Source: a virus
Length of the DNA stretch: 40,474 nt
Direction: 5' to 3' (one strand)
IMG/VR virus record: IMGVR_UViG_3300011013_000029
Location: 1 to 40,474 of that record
Shown piece after piece: positions 1 to 8,437 of this stretch; position 1 is the stretch's first letter, and each line of letters begins with the position of its first letter. A program made the translations under genes and the position numbers. The notes beneath the pieces were generated by a model. The model had not been told where the DNA came from, did not search any database, and saw only the letters and a program-made list of their open reading frames with translations.

Positions 1-206
1 ATTTGATCGAACATGGTATTGCATCCTGCGAAAAAGATCTGCTTGTAGAAGGTCTCCTCATCGAGTTCATCGGGCTTTATTAACATAAAGTTCTTGAAAC
101 CTTCAGCTTCTTCTTTGCTTAATTTGATTTGAATTTTCATACGACCTCTGCTTCTTTCAGTTACTTTTACCTTTGCGTTATCTACATTAAATGACACATT
201 GTCCAT
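1..206 (-). CDS. Small hypothetical protein, 3' end outside window
   Basis: An open frame starts at the ATG whose first base is 206 on the minus strand and runs without a stop off the left edge, so only the first 68 residues are visible. It begins MDNVSFNVDNAKVKV, then TERSRGRMKIQIKLSKEEA and a segment rich in acidic and aromatic residues (DELDEETFYKQIFFAGC). No enzymatic motif is seen. The style, a short beta start followed by a charged helix, is like small conserved proteins of T4-like cyanophages, but I cannot name a family. Its start codon faces that of the plus-strand nuclease gene with only 27 bases between them, so the two genes are divergent and each promoter must lie in or near the other gene. 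The sequence GCTATAATAGG lies just ahead of the start on the minus strand. Confidence 0.7.
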   Translation of the reverse strand, partial: MDNVSFNVDNAKVKVTERSRGRMKIQIKLSKEEAEGFKNFMLIKPDELDEETFYKQIFFAGCNTMFDQ

Positions 207-233
207 TGCCTATTATAGCCTGGAGGAAGGGCT

Positions 234-761
234 ATGGGTGATGATTTTGATATAAGTCTTCTAAGAAAGAAAAAGAAGGTAAACTCTAGAGCTAAAGGTA
301 ACCGATTTGAAAACAAGATAGCTAAGTCTTTGAATGAAAGATTTAATACTAAGGAGTTCTGTAGAACTCCAGGCTCAGGAGCATTTGCAACAACACATAA
401 ATTACCTGAATACTTAAAGATCTATGGAGACTTAATAACACCAAAAGACTTTAAATACATTATTGAATGCAAGAAAGGATATAACGAAGAACAAATAAGT
501 GATTTACTCAATCCAAAATCAAATATTTCAAATATGATAGCGCAAGCCTCAAGAGATTCAAGAAAATGTTCTAAACATTTTTTCTTGATTATTGGTCAGG
601 ATAGAAGAGATCCAGTGGCTATAACCAACGATCTAACCCTTCCTATAGAGGGGAACAAGTTCTTTGGAAGATCGGGTGACACTGATGTAGTAATTGTAAG
701 TTTAAAAGAATTACTACTAATAGGAGACTTCCATTTTTTCGAGGAGGGTTCCCATCCTTGA
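234..761 (+). CDS. PD-(D/E)XK nuclease, Holliday junction resolvase-like
   Basis: This 175-residue protein has the layout of a small PD-(D/E)XK nuclease: a basic N-terminus (KKKK at 12-15), the helix GNRFENK with Glu26, a CRTPGSGAF segment (43-51), then Gly65-Asp66 and the ECKK strand with Glu78 and Lys80. Asp66, Glu78 and Lys80 are the likely metal-binding and catalytic residues. Phage proteins of this type are usually annotated as Holliday junction resolvases or recombination nucleases, so a role in DNA branch resolution or repair is likely but not proven. The start is supported by a strong ribosome site, GGAGGA at 222-227. It is the only convincing plus-strand gene in the window. Its last 45 bases overlap, tail to tail, the end of the unknown 851-residue gene on the other strand. 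Confidence 0.75.
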   Translation: MGDDFDISLLRKKKKVNSRAKGNRFENKIAKSLNERFNTKEFCRTPGSGAFATTHKLPEYLKIYGDLITPKDFKYIIECKKGYNEEQISDLLNPKSNISNMIAQASRDSRKCSKHFFLIIGQDRRDPVAITNDLTLPIEGNKFFGRSGDTDVVIVSLKELLLIGDFHFFEEGSHP

Positions 762-3272
762 GAGTAGGAAACCCAGTTCTTGGTTTAGGTTCTCTTTAAT
801 GGATTTCCTATTATACATTTCCATTACTGCCCTGTTCACCTCAAGACTAAAGTTGGTATGGTGCCCTTTAATCTTACCAGTATCCCCTGCTTTACTTAAC
901 ACAAACTCATTCTTTAATGTTATTTTCATGTTACCCGAAGATAATTCTGCTTGACCTGTAGTAGAGTTAACCGTAAGGTCCCAGGAGTTCCCCATCTGAT
1001 CTATTTCACCGTTTAGTACTGATCTCCAAGCATCTCTAAGGGGGTCATTCTGCTTGAACACATAATTTTTAGATCCAATTAAATCTCTATAGTCACACAC
1101 TAGTTGATTATCATCCGACCCTCCTGCGTGAAACATCTTATGAGCGATCTGCAACTGTGCAGATCTCCTGACAGTGGGATCCTCAGACTTTAAATCGTTA
1201 GCCACCCTATCAGCTTGTAGTAGAGTTACTGTCTGGTTTTTCAAAGAATCAAACGCGGCACGCAACTCATATTTAGTGCCTGTTCCTTTTATAATTTTTC
1301 TAGCATTTTTCTCTAGATCTGTAAGAAGTCCTGGGCTAGTATCATAACCCAAGCTCCTAAGTTTATCTAAAATGGATTTAGAGAATGTTTTAGGGGTATC
1401 TTTAGTGTTTATTTTTTTACCATCTTTAGTAGTAACTATGGCTTCGGTTGGGAGATCAAAAGCAGCGGTAGCTATTTTGTCTAACTCATCAAAGTAACCT
1501 TTAACAGCAGTTCTATCAGAACGAGACATTTGGAGATTACTAGATATTGTTTTTAGTAAACTTTCCTTGGTATAACTCTGCCTCATTAAGCCATCCTTAC
1601 CAGCAAAAGTATTAGCAGCCCCACCTCCATACTTCGCTGTGTTTAAACTCATATAGTTTTTCAAACTTACCTTTAAAACTGAAACTTCTTGTCCTGGTGA
1701 GTAAACTCCTGCGGCTATTAGTGCATCAAGTTCTTCTAAATGTTTATCCCCAAACGCTTCTTCAATAGGCATACTGTAAGGCTCCACCTCAAGCCCAGAC
1801 TTTTGTGCAGCTATCTTTGCTTCATCTAAATCATTATACAGTTCTAAAACATCTTGCCTCTTACCCCTTCCTACTTGATCCCCAACTGAAAGTGCATACT
1901 TTGGGCTTCTAACCCTCAAGGATTCAGCAGAGTGTTTTAACATGCTTTCAAATAAACTCTTGGACGCTTCCCCTTCACCCAGAACCTCATACAATTCTCT
2001 TGCTAACTCCTTAGTATCAACGTCAATGCCCGCTTCAACAGTTCTCGATACCCAACCTTCAGAATCAATCTTTGCCTTGATTAACTTTTGGGAAATAGTG
2101 CTTACCATCTGGGCTCGCAACATCATGAGAGGTTCCGGTAGGCTCCCATCTTTCCCTCGAAGTAACGCTAGAGAAGCTACTGTTAATATTTGCTCCATTG
2201 CCACTCCCCTTACGTTGTTAGTAGAACCTGTGCCTGTAATGGGAGGTCTAACAGTCATTGTCGCAAGCTCATATGAAGGATCAGCTTTCTTACAAATGGA
2301 AGTAGCTTTATCTAACAGATCTTTAATAAAAGCCCCTCTTCCTGCTCCTCCATCAAAACTTAATCCCCTAGAGGCATCTCCTGACCCTTTTACTACAACG
2401 TCCCCCCGGTTAGTTACGGCAAAATTAGACAGAACATTCTTACATTCATCGGGAGTTAAAGCTTCTTTACTATCTTTAACAATAACGTCCACAAGGTCTC
2501 TAAACGATCTGCTTATAAGAGAAGTTTGAGCTTCTTCTAAGGGCTCCTCCTGAGAGACCCACAAACCATCTTGCATACTTAGAGAGAACTTAGGGGATAG
2601 TAAAGCTCTCTGAAAAGACCAAGTTGAGTCCCCATAAAAGTAGTTACCATAATGAGCAGCCCCTATAAGCTTGTCCCATTTCGTATCCTTGATAGGTCCT
2701 GGGATGTAGTTTTCACCTTCTTCTTTAGACTTCTCCCATTTACCCATAATTTTCCATATATCTTTTTTTAAACCAAAAATATTTCTAAAGTCTTTCTCCA
2801 CTGATCTAATAGTATCCTCCGAAAGGCCAGTCTGACTGAGCATTAGCTGTTGCTTCCCAATGAAGTCTACATCCCCTGGAGTAAGAGGAGGTACAATCTC
2901 CATCTGCTGTTCTTCCTCTGGAGAGTCTACTTGAGAGCCTTCTTCGCCCTCTCCTGCCCCTTCCTGAGGGAGATTGGGGTCTGTAGCACTCCCGAAATGG
3001 CCCACAAAGTTGTCCCAGTTCTTTCTTATCGGTTGCGCGTAGGACTTGTTCGGGTTGGTCGCAAACATTGCAACCCCATCATCATTGTTCCATACATAGA
3101 GAGCTTTGCCTGAAGGGGTGGATACCGCAATAGGAGCTTGCCCAGGTGCCGGGACTTGGTCCAGAGCCTGATTGGCTAATGTCACCGCTTCTAGATCTTG
3201 CTGCTCTAATAACCTAAGGTCACGGTTGTGAATACGGCTAAAACTCTCTAGTATTTCTTTGTAAATATCCAT
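717..3272 (-). CDS. Large virion-associated protein of unknown function
   Basis: An 851-residue protein that I do not recognise. The N-terminus (MDIYKEILESFSRIHNRDL) looks helical. Residues about 35-75 have a YVWNNDDGVAMF segment that may be a small beta domain. Residues about 98-130 are low-complexity and acidic (EGAGEGEEGSQ, PEEEQQ). The remainder is mostly helical and charged, with a Gly-rich patch (GDASRGLSFDGGAGRG, about residues 298-313). No portal, terminase, lysozyme or ADP-ribosyltransferase motif was found. It follows the tail tube gene in the place where T4 has the portal gene, but it is not a portal by sequence. A hairpin terminator and a late-promoter-like TCTAAATA lie just upstream, so it may be transcribed on its own late promoter. 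A packaged internal head protein is a reasonable guess from size and position only. The ribosome site is weak. Confidence 0.6.
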   Translation of the reverse strand: MDIYKEILESFSRIHNRDLRLLEQQDLEAVTLANQALDQVPAPGQAPIAVSTPSGKALYVWNNDDGVAMFATNPNKSYAQPIRKNWDNFVGHFGSATDPNLPQEGAGEGEEGSQVDSPEEEQQMEIVPPLTPGDVDFIGKQQLMLSQTGLSEDTIRSVEKDFRNIFGLKKDIWKIMGKWEKSKEEGENYIPGPIKDTKWDKLIGAAHYGNYFYGDSTWSFQRALLSPKFSLSMQDGLWVSQEEPLEEAQTSLISRSFRDLVDVIVKDSKEALTPDECKNVLSNFAVTNRGDVVVKGSGDASRGLSFDGGAGRGAFIKDLLDKATSICKKADPSYELATMTVRPPITGTGSTNNVRGVAMEQILTVASLALLRGKDGSLPEPLMMLRAQMVSTISQKLIKAKIDSEGWVSRTVEAGIDVDTKELARELYEVLGEGEASKSLFESMLKHSAESLRVRSPKYALSVGDQVGRGKRQDVLELYNDLDEAKIAAQKSGLEVEPYSMPIEEAFGDKHLEELDALIAAGVYSPGQEVSVLKVSLKNYMSLNTAKYGGGAANTFAGKDGLMRQSYTKESLLKTISSNLQMSRSDRTAVKGYFDELDKIATAAFDLPTEAIVTTKDGKKINTKDTPKTFSKSILDKLRSLGYDTSPGLLTDLEKNARKIIKGTGTKYELRAAFDSLKNQTVTLLQADRVANDLKSEDPTVRRSAQLQIAHKMFHAGGSDDNQLVCDYRDLIGSKNYVFKQNDPLRDAWRSVLNGEIDQMGNSWDLTVNSTTGQAELSSGNMKITLKNEFVLSKAGDTGKIKGHHTNFSLEVNRAVMEMYNRKSIKENLNQELGFLLSRMGTLLEKMEVSY

Positions 3273-3290
3273 AACTCATTATAGTAAAAA

Positions 3291-3320
3291 AGCCTTCTCC
3301 CTATATTTAGAGAGAAGGCT
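3291..3320 (-). terminator. Intrinsic terminator after tail tube gene
   Basis: On the minus strand a 9-bp perfect stem (AGCCTTCTC paired with GAGAAGGCT), extended by a short inner CTA/TAG pairing, is followed at once by six T residues. It lies 25 bases after the stop of the tube gene and before the start of the 851-residue gene. This is a textbook Rho-independent terminator. Confidence 0.85.
3304..3311 (-). promoter_or_regulatory. Candidate late promoter inside the terminator hairpin
   Basis: The minus-strand octamer TCTAAATA matches the T4 late promoter core TATAAATA at 7 of 8 positions. It lies about 31 bases before the start codon of the 851-residue gene and is inside the loop side of the preceding terminator hairpin. 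No sigma-70-like -35 box is visible. It is a candidate by match and position only. Confidence 0.4.
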
Positions 3321-3345
3321 AATCTTAGTGCTCACTTATCCTTTA

Positions 3346-3969
3346 TTAGAATCCTGGACCGGCAAGACCAAGATCTTGATACTTACCATAGTCAACGAAA
3401 TCGTATCTAAATGTTACTTCAAGGGTTGAGAACTCATTTGTGGAATAGTTCTTTTCAGAGAATCTAGTAGCCGTGGGATACACACCATACATCTCTACAT
3501 AAGCATGAGGAGTATTTGTATTATCCAACTCCACGATAGTCATCCTCTGAGCCTTGAAAGGAGTAATAGGGGTGCCCGCAGGATCAGCGACCTTAGTTAC
3601 TTCACCCGTAATAGGGTCATACATCGACTTAAACCATCTCCACAAGGAAGGGGTAGCCTGACTAAGAAGTTGGTTATCAAAGGTAATCTGCACAGTTTCA
3701 GGAGTAAACTTCCCTGGATAGAATACCTTATCATTAACCCTGTCCACCACGATATCCTCTATTTGGCCTCCAACTGGACTAACCTGCTTGGCAGCTGCGA
3801 CAAGATCGGTGTAAGCTGTTACGCCTTGAGCGAGAAGACCATAGAATCTCACTTCAAATTGATAAGCTCTTACAGAATCAAGCTTAGTTGATATCTTTGG
3901 AAGTTCAGACCCAGGTCTAAACGTCCCTCTCACTTCATTTTTATAAATTCCAGGAGGTATACTAGTCAT
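3346..3969 (-). CDS. 19: Tail tube protein (gp19-like)
   Basis: A 207-residue protein directly after the sheath gene, where T4-like phages keep the tube gene. It has the tube-type pattern: an early beta strand SVRAYQFEVRFYG (about residues 32-44), a central ...VTQITFDNQ-like strand (VQITFDNQLLSQ), the WRWFKSMYDP helix, and a C-terminal beta segment ending in EVTFRYDFVDYG. It is somewhat longer than T4 gp19 (163 residues). Rings of this protein form the inner tube through which DNA passes. The start ATG is six bases after the end of the sheath gene, with a weak GGGTAAG ribosome site inside the sheath stop region. Sheath and tube are clearly one transcription unit, closed by the terminator at 3291-3320. 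Confidence 0.85.
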   Translation of the reverse strand: MTSIPPGIYKNEVRGTFRPGSELPKISTKLDSVRAYQFEVRFYGLLAQGVTAYTDLVAAAKQVSPVGGQIEDIVVDRVNDKVFYPGKFTPETVQITFDNQLLSQATPSLWRWFKSMYDPITGEVTKVADPAGTPITPFKAQRMTIVELDNTNTPHAYVEMYGVYPTATRFSEKNYSTNEFSTLEVTFRYDFVDYGKYQDLGLAGPGF

Positions 3970-3974
3970 ATTTC

Positions 3975-6020
3975 TTACCCATTAATGGTAGCCGATTGGC
4001 TTGTTAGGTTAACTTCAAAAACAATCGTTTCAGCAGCCTTTGTCGGCTTGATTGTAACTGAGCACCATAGTTCATTTCTATCTACTCTTAAAGGAGTGTT
4101 CGTAGTAGAATCACATATTACCGCACCTTCAACAATGGCTCTTCTTGCTAGGAGATCACCGATAAATGGATCCAAATTGGCCTTTACTTGCTCCCAGGTA
4201 AATTGGTCATTAGGCTCAAACTGGAAGGGCTTCCCTAATTGTAATAATGTCTTACGGATAAAGATCATTAACCTTCGAACATTAACTCGGTCCAAAGCAC
4301 TTGGCTTTCTCTGAGTAGTTCTTTGCCCAAAAATTACAATCCCTTCCGCTGGATCTTTCACAATAGGGTTCAAGGAGTTAGCATAAAGACTATCTTTATC
4401 CCCTTGGTTGAGGATGGTCTCAGTATCCGTGGGCTTTGTTAGCCTACCTCTATTGATACCTGCTGGAGCAAACCAGGGCTCACTCACAGAGTCAGTGAAT
4501 ACGCATTGTCTAGCAGCGAAGATTGCTGGGTCATACCATTCTTCCGCCCCAGCGAAGTAGTTGAATACTTGCACCCAAGGCCAGTAAGCAGCTGCATAAG
4601 AGGAATTCAAAGCAGCGGTTCTAGTGCCCTTGCCATTAATCCAGTCCGTCGCATCCTGAACCTTACCAACAGCAAGAGGAGGGGATACAAGTGCTAAGAA
4701 ATTCTTTGAGGACTCAGCAAGGGTCACCAGCTCGTTCTGAACAGCATCGTCAGAAATTCCAGGAACTGCTGCTAGTGAAATGTTTAAGGAATCATCATTT
4801 AAAGCATGGATCCCAGTCTTGTTAGTAGCACTACCCTTCAAAGCAGAGATCCCAGAACCAGTATATCCGCTCTTCCCAGAAGTAAAGTTATAAGTGCCTT
4901 CTATTGGTTTAACAAATCTTGGAGTAAGGGCATCGGCCACAGCGACCTCCCCGGATCCCGCGATTCCTACCGCCACAGGTAGCGTATCACCCCACACGTT
5001 GGGGAAGCTTGCATAATCTGTCTCTGCTACAGGTATTGACGCGGCATTCACATATACGTAATCTGATTTGGCATTTAGCTCGTCATTAGTGAGGAGTCTC
5101 TCAAAAGAATCTGCCGATACAGAGGCTAGCTCCCCCGTGAAAACTTCAGCTTGGGCACCATCTGAATTCACCACAAACCGGTCGAGGACTGATCTGTTAG
5201 TTACTTCTACTGAAATTCCTTGAGTTGAGCCATCTCTTAAACCACTTATATTATAAGCCGTCCCTGGATACAAGGAGTAAGCAACTAGTCCTATCGAGGA
5301 TATATCAAAGCCACGAATAGTAACGTCACCCGCTTCAGGGACTTGTCCAGTGATGCCGTTATTAACGGCACTAACGGCCCCGTTCGCCCGAATCGGTTGG
5401 AACCTAAGACCTTCGTTGCCATCCACGCCCACTGTACTTGATAGGCGTAAAGTAGCCCCAGACCCGGCAAACCTAGATGCTAAAACAAAAGCACCTGCTG
5501 CCGCCGCAGATTCATAGGCGATTAGGGGCTGATCATCAGTCAGTTCAGGATTAAATGCATTAAAGAGAACTTTTCGCCGGGTATTATGGGTCGTAGTGCT
5601 AGCCGGGATGACTACAAGGCCGCTCGTGGAAAAGACTCCTTGATTATCGTTAACTTGATAATAAAGCGAAGAAGGCGCAACAGGATCCCAGTTCCCAGAA
5701 ACGAATGCAGCTGGAGCGGCCCCTAAAGGAATAACAGCACTAGCTGCCGCCGCACTTTCATCAGCCGCTCTTACAAAGTATAACTGATTGGTTGCTTCAA
5801 GAATCTCTAAGGAACCTTCGAGCCCCTGTCCAGGCATATCCGTGTTAGGTCTCCCGAAGTTCTTAAGAAGGTTTTCTTGGCTCGTAATTAAAGTTGCCTT
5901 ATTAGTTGGGCCTTTGTCAGCGAATCCAACAATTCCCACAACACTTGAATTGACGTTAGGGGTATAAATTGAAACATCATTTTCAAGTACTACAACGGAA
6001 GGACTAGTAGGTATTGCCAT
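3975..6020 (-). CDS. 18: Contractile tail sheath protein (gp18-like)
   Basis: A 681-residue sheath protein, close to T4 gp18 (659). The N-terminus (SPSVVVLENDVSIYTP, then VVGIVGFADKGP) is the typical sheath start that donates a strand to neighbouring subunits. The C-terminal half has the most conserved sheath core: PWFAPAGINRG, GIVIFGQRTTQ, ALDRVNVRRLMIFIRK, and a final EVNLTSQSATI strand. The middle part (about residues 120-330) is variable and probably forms the outward-facing domains. The protein surrounds the tube and contracts on infection. It follows the 91-residue gene closely, with AGAGAG as the ribosome site just ahead of the ATG. Confidence 0.95.
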   Translation of the reverse strand: MAIPTSPSVVVLENDVSIYTPNVNSSVVGIVGFADKGPTNKATLITSQENLLKNFGRPNTDMPGQGLEGSLEILEATNQLYFVRAADESAAAASAVIPLGAAPAAFVSGNWDPVAPSSLYYQVNDNQGVFSTSGLVVIPASTTTHNTRRKVLFNAFNPELTDDQPLIAYESAAAAGAFVLASRFAGSGATLRLSSTVGVDGNEGLRFQPIRANGAVSAVNNGITGQVPEAGDVTIRGFDISSIGLVAYSLYPGTAYNISGLRDGSTQGISVEVTNRSVLDRFVVNSDGAQAEVFTGELASVSADSFERLLTNDELNAKSDYVYVNAASIPVAETDYASFPNVWGDTLPVAVGIAGSGEVAVADALTPRFVKPIEGTYNFTSGKSGYTGSGISALKGSATNKTGIHALNDDSLNISLAAVPGISDDAVQNELVTLAESSKNFLALVSPPLAVGKVQDATDWINGKGTRTAALNSSYAAAYWPWVQVFNYFAGAEEWYDPAIFAARQCVFTDSVSEPWFAPAGINRGRLTKPTDTETILNQGDKDSLYANSLNPIVKDPAEGIVIFGQRTTQRKPSALDRVNVRRLMIFIRKTLLQLGKPFQFEPNDQFTWEQVKANLDPFIGDLLARRAIVEGAVICDSTTNTPLRVDRNELWCSVTIKPTKAAETIVFEVNLTSQSATING

Positions 6021-6022
6021 GA

Positions 6023-6298
6023 TTAATTACTCTCTACTTTGTTTTGGTTTCTGACCTTTGCAGGCTTTACTATTTTCTTACCTGGAGGAGTAGGAGATAC
6101 CACCTTTGGAGGGGGATCTTCTACAATACGCACTTTAAACATTCTTCTCTGAACAAGATTATCCAAGACCGTGCTTTTCCAGGAATTAGGGGTTTCAATA
6201 GTTTTTTTGGAACCTATAAAGACATACTTTATTTCTCCACTTGAGAGATTAAAAGGTACTGAAACCCCTTGCATACAAGTATTCTTAATAATTTTCAT
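6023..6298 (-). CDS. Small protein upstream of tail sheath
   Basis: A 91-residue protein with a small beta-rich N-terminal part (about residues 1-60, with SVPFNLSSGEIKYVFIGSKK and LDNLVQRRMFKVRIVED) and a basic, proline-rich tail (PPPKVVSPTPPGKKIVKP). Small proteins of this general form, with a 'G-E...I' turn followed by 'L..L..R..F.V', are often found directly before phage sheath genes, but I cannot assign a function. The ATG has a good AGGAG ribosome site and follows a 65-base gap holding a late-promoter-like CGTAAATA, so it may be the first gene of a small unit with sheath and tube. Confidence 0.65.
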   Translation of the reverse strand: MKIIKNTCMQGVSVPFNLSSGEIKYVFIGSKKTIETPNSWKSTVLDNLVQRRMFKVRIVEDPPPKVVSPTPPGKKIVKPAKVRNQNKVESN

Positions 6299-6316
6299 AT
6301 CTATAAGCTCCTACTA

Positions 6317-6324
6317 TATTTACG
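6317..6324 (-). promoter_or_regulatory. Candidate late promoter before small gene, sheath and tube
   Basis: The minus-strand octamer CGTAAATA keeps the TAAATA half of the T4 late core TATAAATA (6 of 8). It is followed by TAG, then AGGAG and the ATG at 6298. It lies in one of the few real intergenic gaps of the window. Confidence 0.3.
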
Positions 6325-6363
6325 TCTAAAGAGGGATCATTTCTATTAAATTTATTCAAGACA

Positions 6364-7038
6364 CTATTCTACTAGTGTAGTGTCTATGTTGGTATCAATC
6401 TCAGTAATCTCGCCTGTATTCGTAAACATAAATTTAGGACTAGGTATATAGGTTTCCAAGGAAACTTGAATAGACTTTTGAATTATTCGATCACTAGTAT
6501 CCGCCGCAATCATACTTCCTAAATCCATTTCAGACACAAGAAAAGCTTTATTGTAATCTGAAAATTTTGTTCGAATATCCATATCAGGATTGAACAACGA
6601 GAAGATACCCGACCTAATCATATCCATATCCGCTTTATACTTACACCAGATATTAACTTCATAATTAATATTTATAGCTCTAGGTGCAAGACTTAAAATT
6701 CTTACTGCTCTTAATTTTTTGGGATCCCAATACGATTCATGCATTAAAATGGGGTTGTATCTTCTTCTATCATCAGAGTTTTCAGTGGACTTCTCCACAA
6801 TAGTGAGCATGGGGAGAATTAATGTGTTGTCTGCTTTCAACTTACCCGCGATTCTCTCGGGGTTACCATGAGAGCACTTTACTTTCACCCTATTGTGATT
6901 TCCGTCAATATAGTAAATGTTACTAAAGATATGTAGCATCTGCCTTAGACTATCCTTATAGACGTTATCTATCACCGGCAGAAGCTTAGTTTTAGTCATA
7001 CTTGCAATTTGATTTCTAGGGTCAGTGTTTACGCTCAT
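6364..7038 (-). CDS. 15: Tail terminator / sheath stabiliser (gp15-like)
   Basis: A 224-residue protein with the pattern of the T4 gp15 family: an early helix and strand ending in FSNIYYIDGNHNRVKV, then the conserved segment NTLILPMLTIVEKS and RRYNPILMHESYWDPKKLRAVR, then a beta core (APRAININYEVNIWCKY) and the C-terminal EMDLGSMIAADTSDRI. It is shorter than T4 gp15 (272). In T4 the hexamer caps the finished tail and holds the last sheath ring for joining to the head. The start overlaps the end of the gp14-like gene by four bases (ATGA), with a strong GGAGGT ribosome site, so translation is coupled. Confidence 0.8.
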   Translation of the reverse strand: MSVNTDPRNQIASMTKTKLLPVIDNVYKDSLRQMLHIFSNIYYIDGNHNRVKVKCSHGNPERIAGKLKADNTLILPMLTIVEKSTENSDDRRRYNPILMHESYWDPKKLRAVRILSLAPRAININYEVNIWCKYKADMDMIRSGIFSLFNPDMDIRTKFSDYNKAFLVSEMDLGSMIAADTSDRIIQKSIQVSLETYIPSPKFMFTNTGEITEIDTNIDTTLVE

Positions 7039-7580
7039 AACTTACCTCCAACATCATCCACCCTATCAAATCTATCTTCATTATAAATATCCTCGGTATC
7101 GCGAAGAAGTTTAGCGTGAACTAATAGGTGATAAACCCCATAGGCTTCAAAGCTATCCTCCTGGACTTCGTAAACCTCAAACTTCATTTCCTGAAATTCT
7201 GGTCGAAGAACGTCACCAATTTTAATTGTCCTACCTAAGGTGTCTTCGGTATAAGATTTATTAAATACAAATACTTGATCTATTTGCATCTCCACACCAA
7301 ACTGAGAAAGGTTTTCTTCTATAGGTCTGGGGTCGTAGTGAGCCCATAGGGTAATTGGCTCAGAAGCTATTGCTTTTTGTCTAGACTCCTGATAAACGTC
7401 ATCTATATCCTCACTCTTAACATACTCAAATACCTGGACCTTGGACCCAGAAAGCTTGATGTTTTCTGCATCTATCTTATTGAACAAGTTCTTATCATTT
7501 TTCTTATTAAATAATGATAAGCGAGTGTTCCTAACTTCAGGAAAGTTAGTAGGAGGAGTATTTACTTTAAATCTGGACAT
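7035..7580 (-). CDS. 14: Neck protein (gp14-like)
   Basis: A 181-residue protein between the gp13-like and gp15-like genes. Visible features are a SGSKVQVFEYVKSEDIDDVYQ segment with the following KAIASEPITLWAHYDPRP, then FGVEMQIDQVFVFN and IGDVLRPEFQEMKFEVYEV. This 'vfE...D.lYgE......P..l.a.ve..P' order and the late 'GD.l......eIyeV' beta segment are what T4-like gp14 proteins show. It is shorter than T4 gp14 (256). The gene shares one base with the end of the 1101-residue neck fusion (TAATG) and has no evident ribosome site of its own, which points to coupled translation. Confidence 0.7.
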   Translation of the reverse strand: MSRFKVNTPPTNFPEVRNTRLSLFNKKNDKNLFNKIDAENIKLSGSKVQVFEYVKSEDIDDVYQESRQKAIASEPITLWAHYDPRPIEENLSQFGVEMQIDQVFVFNKSYTEDTLGRTIKIGDVLRPEFQEMKFEVYEVQEDSFEAYGVYHLLVHAKLLRDTEDIYNEDRFDRVDDVGGKL

Positions 7581-8437
7581 TATGTTATATCAAATAGCGG
7601 TGGTCCTTCGATACCACTTACTAGCTCCTCTAAAAGTTTTTCTTTCTCTAAGGCAGCTTCTCTGATTAGGGAATCCCCATTCAGTTTCGTCCCTCCTCCT
7701 GGTCCCGGTAGGGTTTGGTATTTATTTCTAATCCCACCCAAGATCTCCTTAGCTAGGCACAAAGAAAATCTCTCCACCCAATTCTTATAAGCATGGTGAA
7801 TAGTTTTCGGGTCAAATGCTCTAAACTCCAACAATACCGTTTCTGTATTGTTTTCAGGAACCGGCCACACATGTAGATATCTATTCCCAATCAACTGCCA
7901 TGTAGACATCTGCCCTAGAACATTCTTTACTTGCTTTAGGTATTGCTGCATTAACAGGTATTGGCTTACATTGTAATTATTGAACAGCCCAGTGTTGGTG
8001 AAGAACATAATGGCAAAATCATATTCTAGTGAACCAGGGCTCGCCCCAAACTTAAAGAAGTCTCGTTTGTACCAAACATCATTTAGGTTATCAGCCACCG
8101 CAGCGGGAAGATCGTATACATTGATACCTCCTGAGGTTTGGAAAGTAGCATACTGAGTCATCCAGTCGGGGGCATGATACTCAAGACGAGAAATCGCTTC
8201 ATCTATACAAGTTTCAATTTGGAAATCTTCAAGCTCCACATCAACAACGGGATACCCAAGCCTAGAAAGAATATAATCTTTAATAGTTCGTTGGAAATCC
8301 TTGAACTCTACAGTGCCCTTAGCGTCTTTATTATTAAGATCGTCTGGTCTTGGGGTATCATAATCCTTAAGCTTATTACCCCCGTATTTACCGTAAGAGG
8401 AACCGTAAGACCTTACTATGGGGGTTCCAATTTTATT
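7580..8437 (-). repeat. Duplicated gp13-like domain, copy A
   Basis: This 858-base segment codes for the last 285 residues of the 1101-residue protein plus stop. It aligns without gaps with 10885-11742. I count about 57 amino-acid differences, so about 80% identity, with one run of 63 identical residues. Many third codon positions differ inside that run, so the copies are old and both are under selection. Confidence 0.9.

Noticed and set aside
1942-2529. 195-codon plus-strand open frame
   Set aside because: It lies wholly inside the 851-residue minus-strand gene and reads like a shadow frame: no ribosome site or recognisable motif.
717-3272. Portal protein (gp20) for the 851-residue gene, by its place after the tube gene
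   Set aside because: No portal-type sequence features could be seen, and the acidic low-complexity and Gly-rich regions do not fit.
7082-7089. Exact TATAAATA on the plus strand
   Set aside because: It lies inside the gp14-like coding sequence and points against all local genes; no plus-strand gene follows it.
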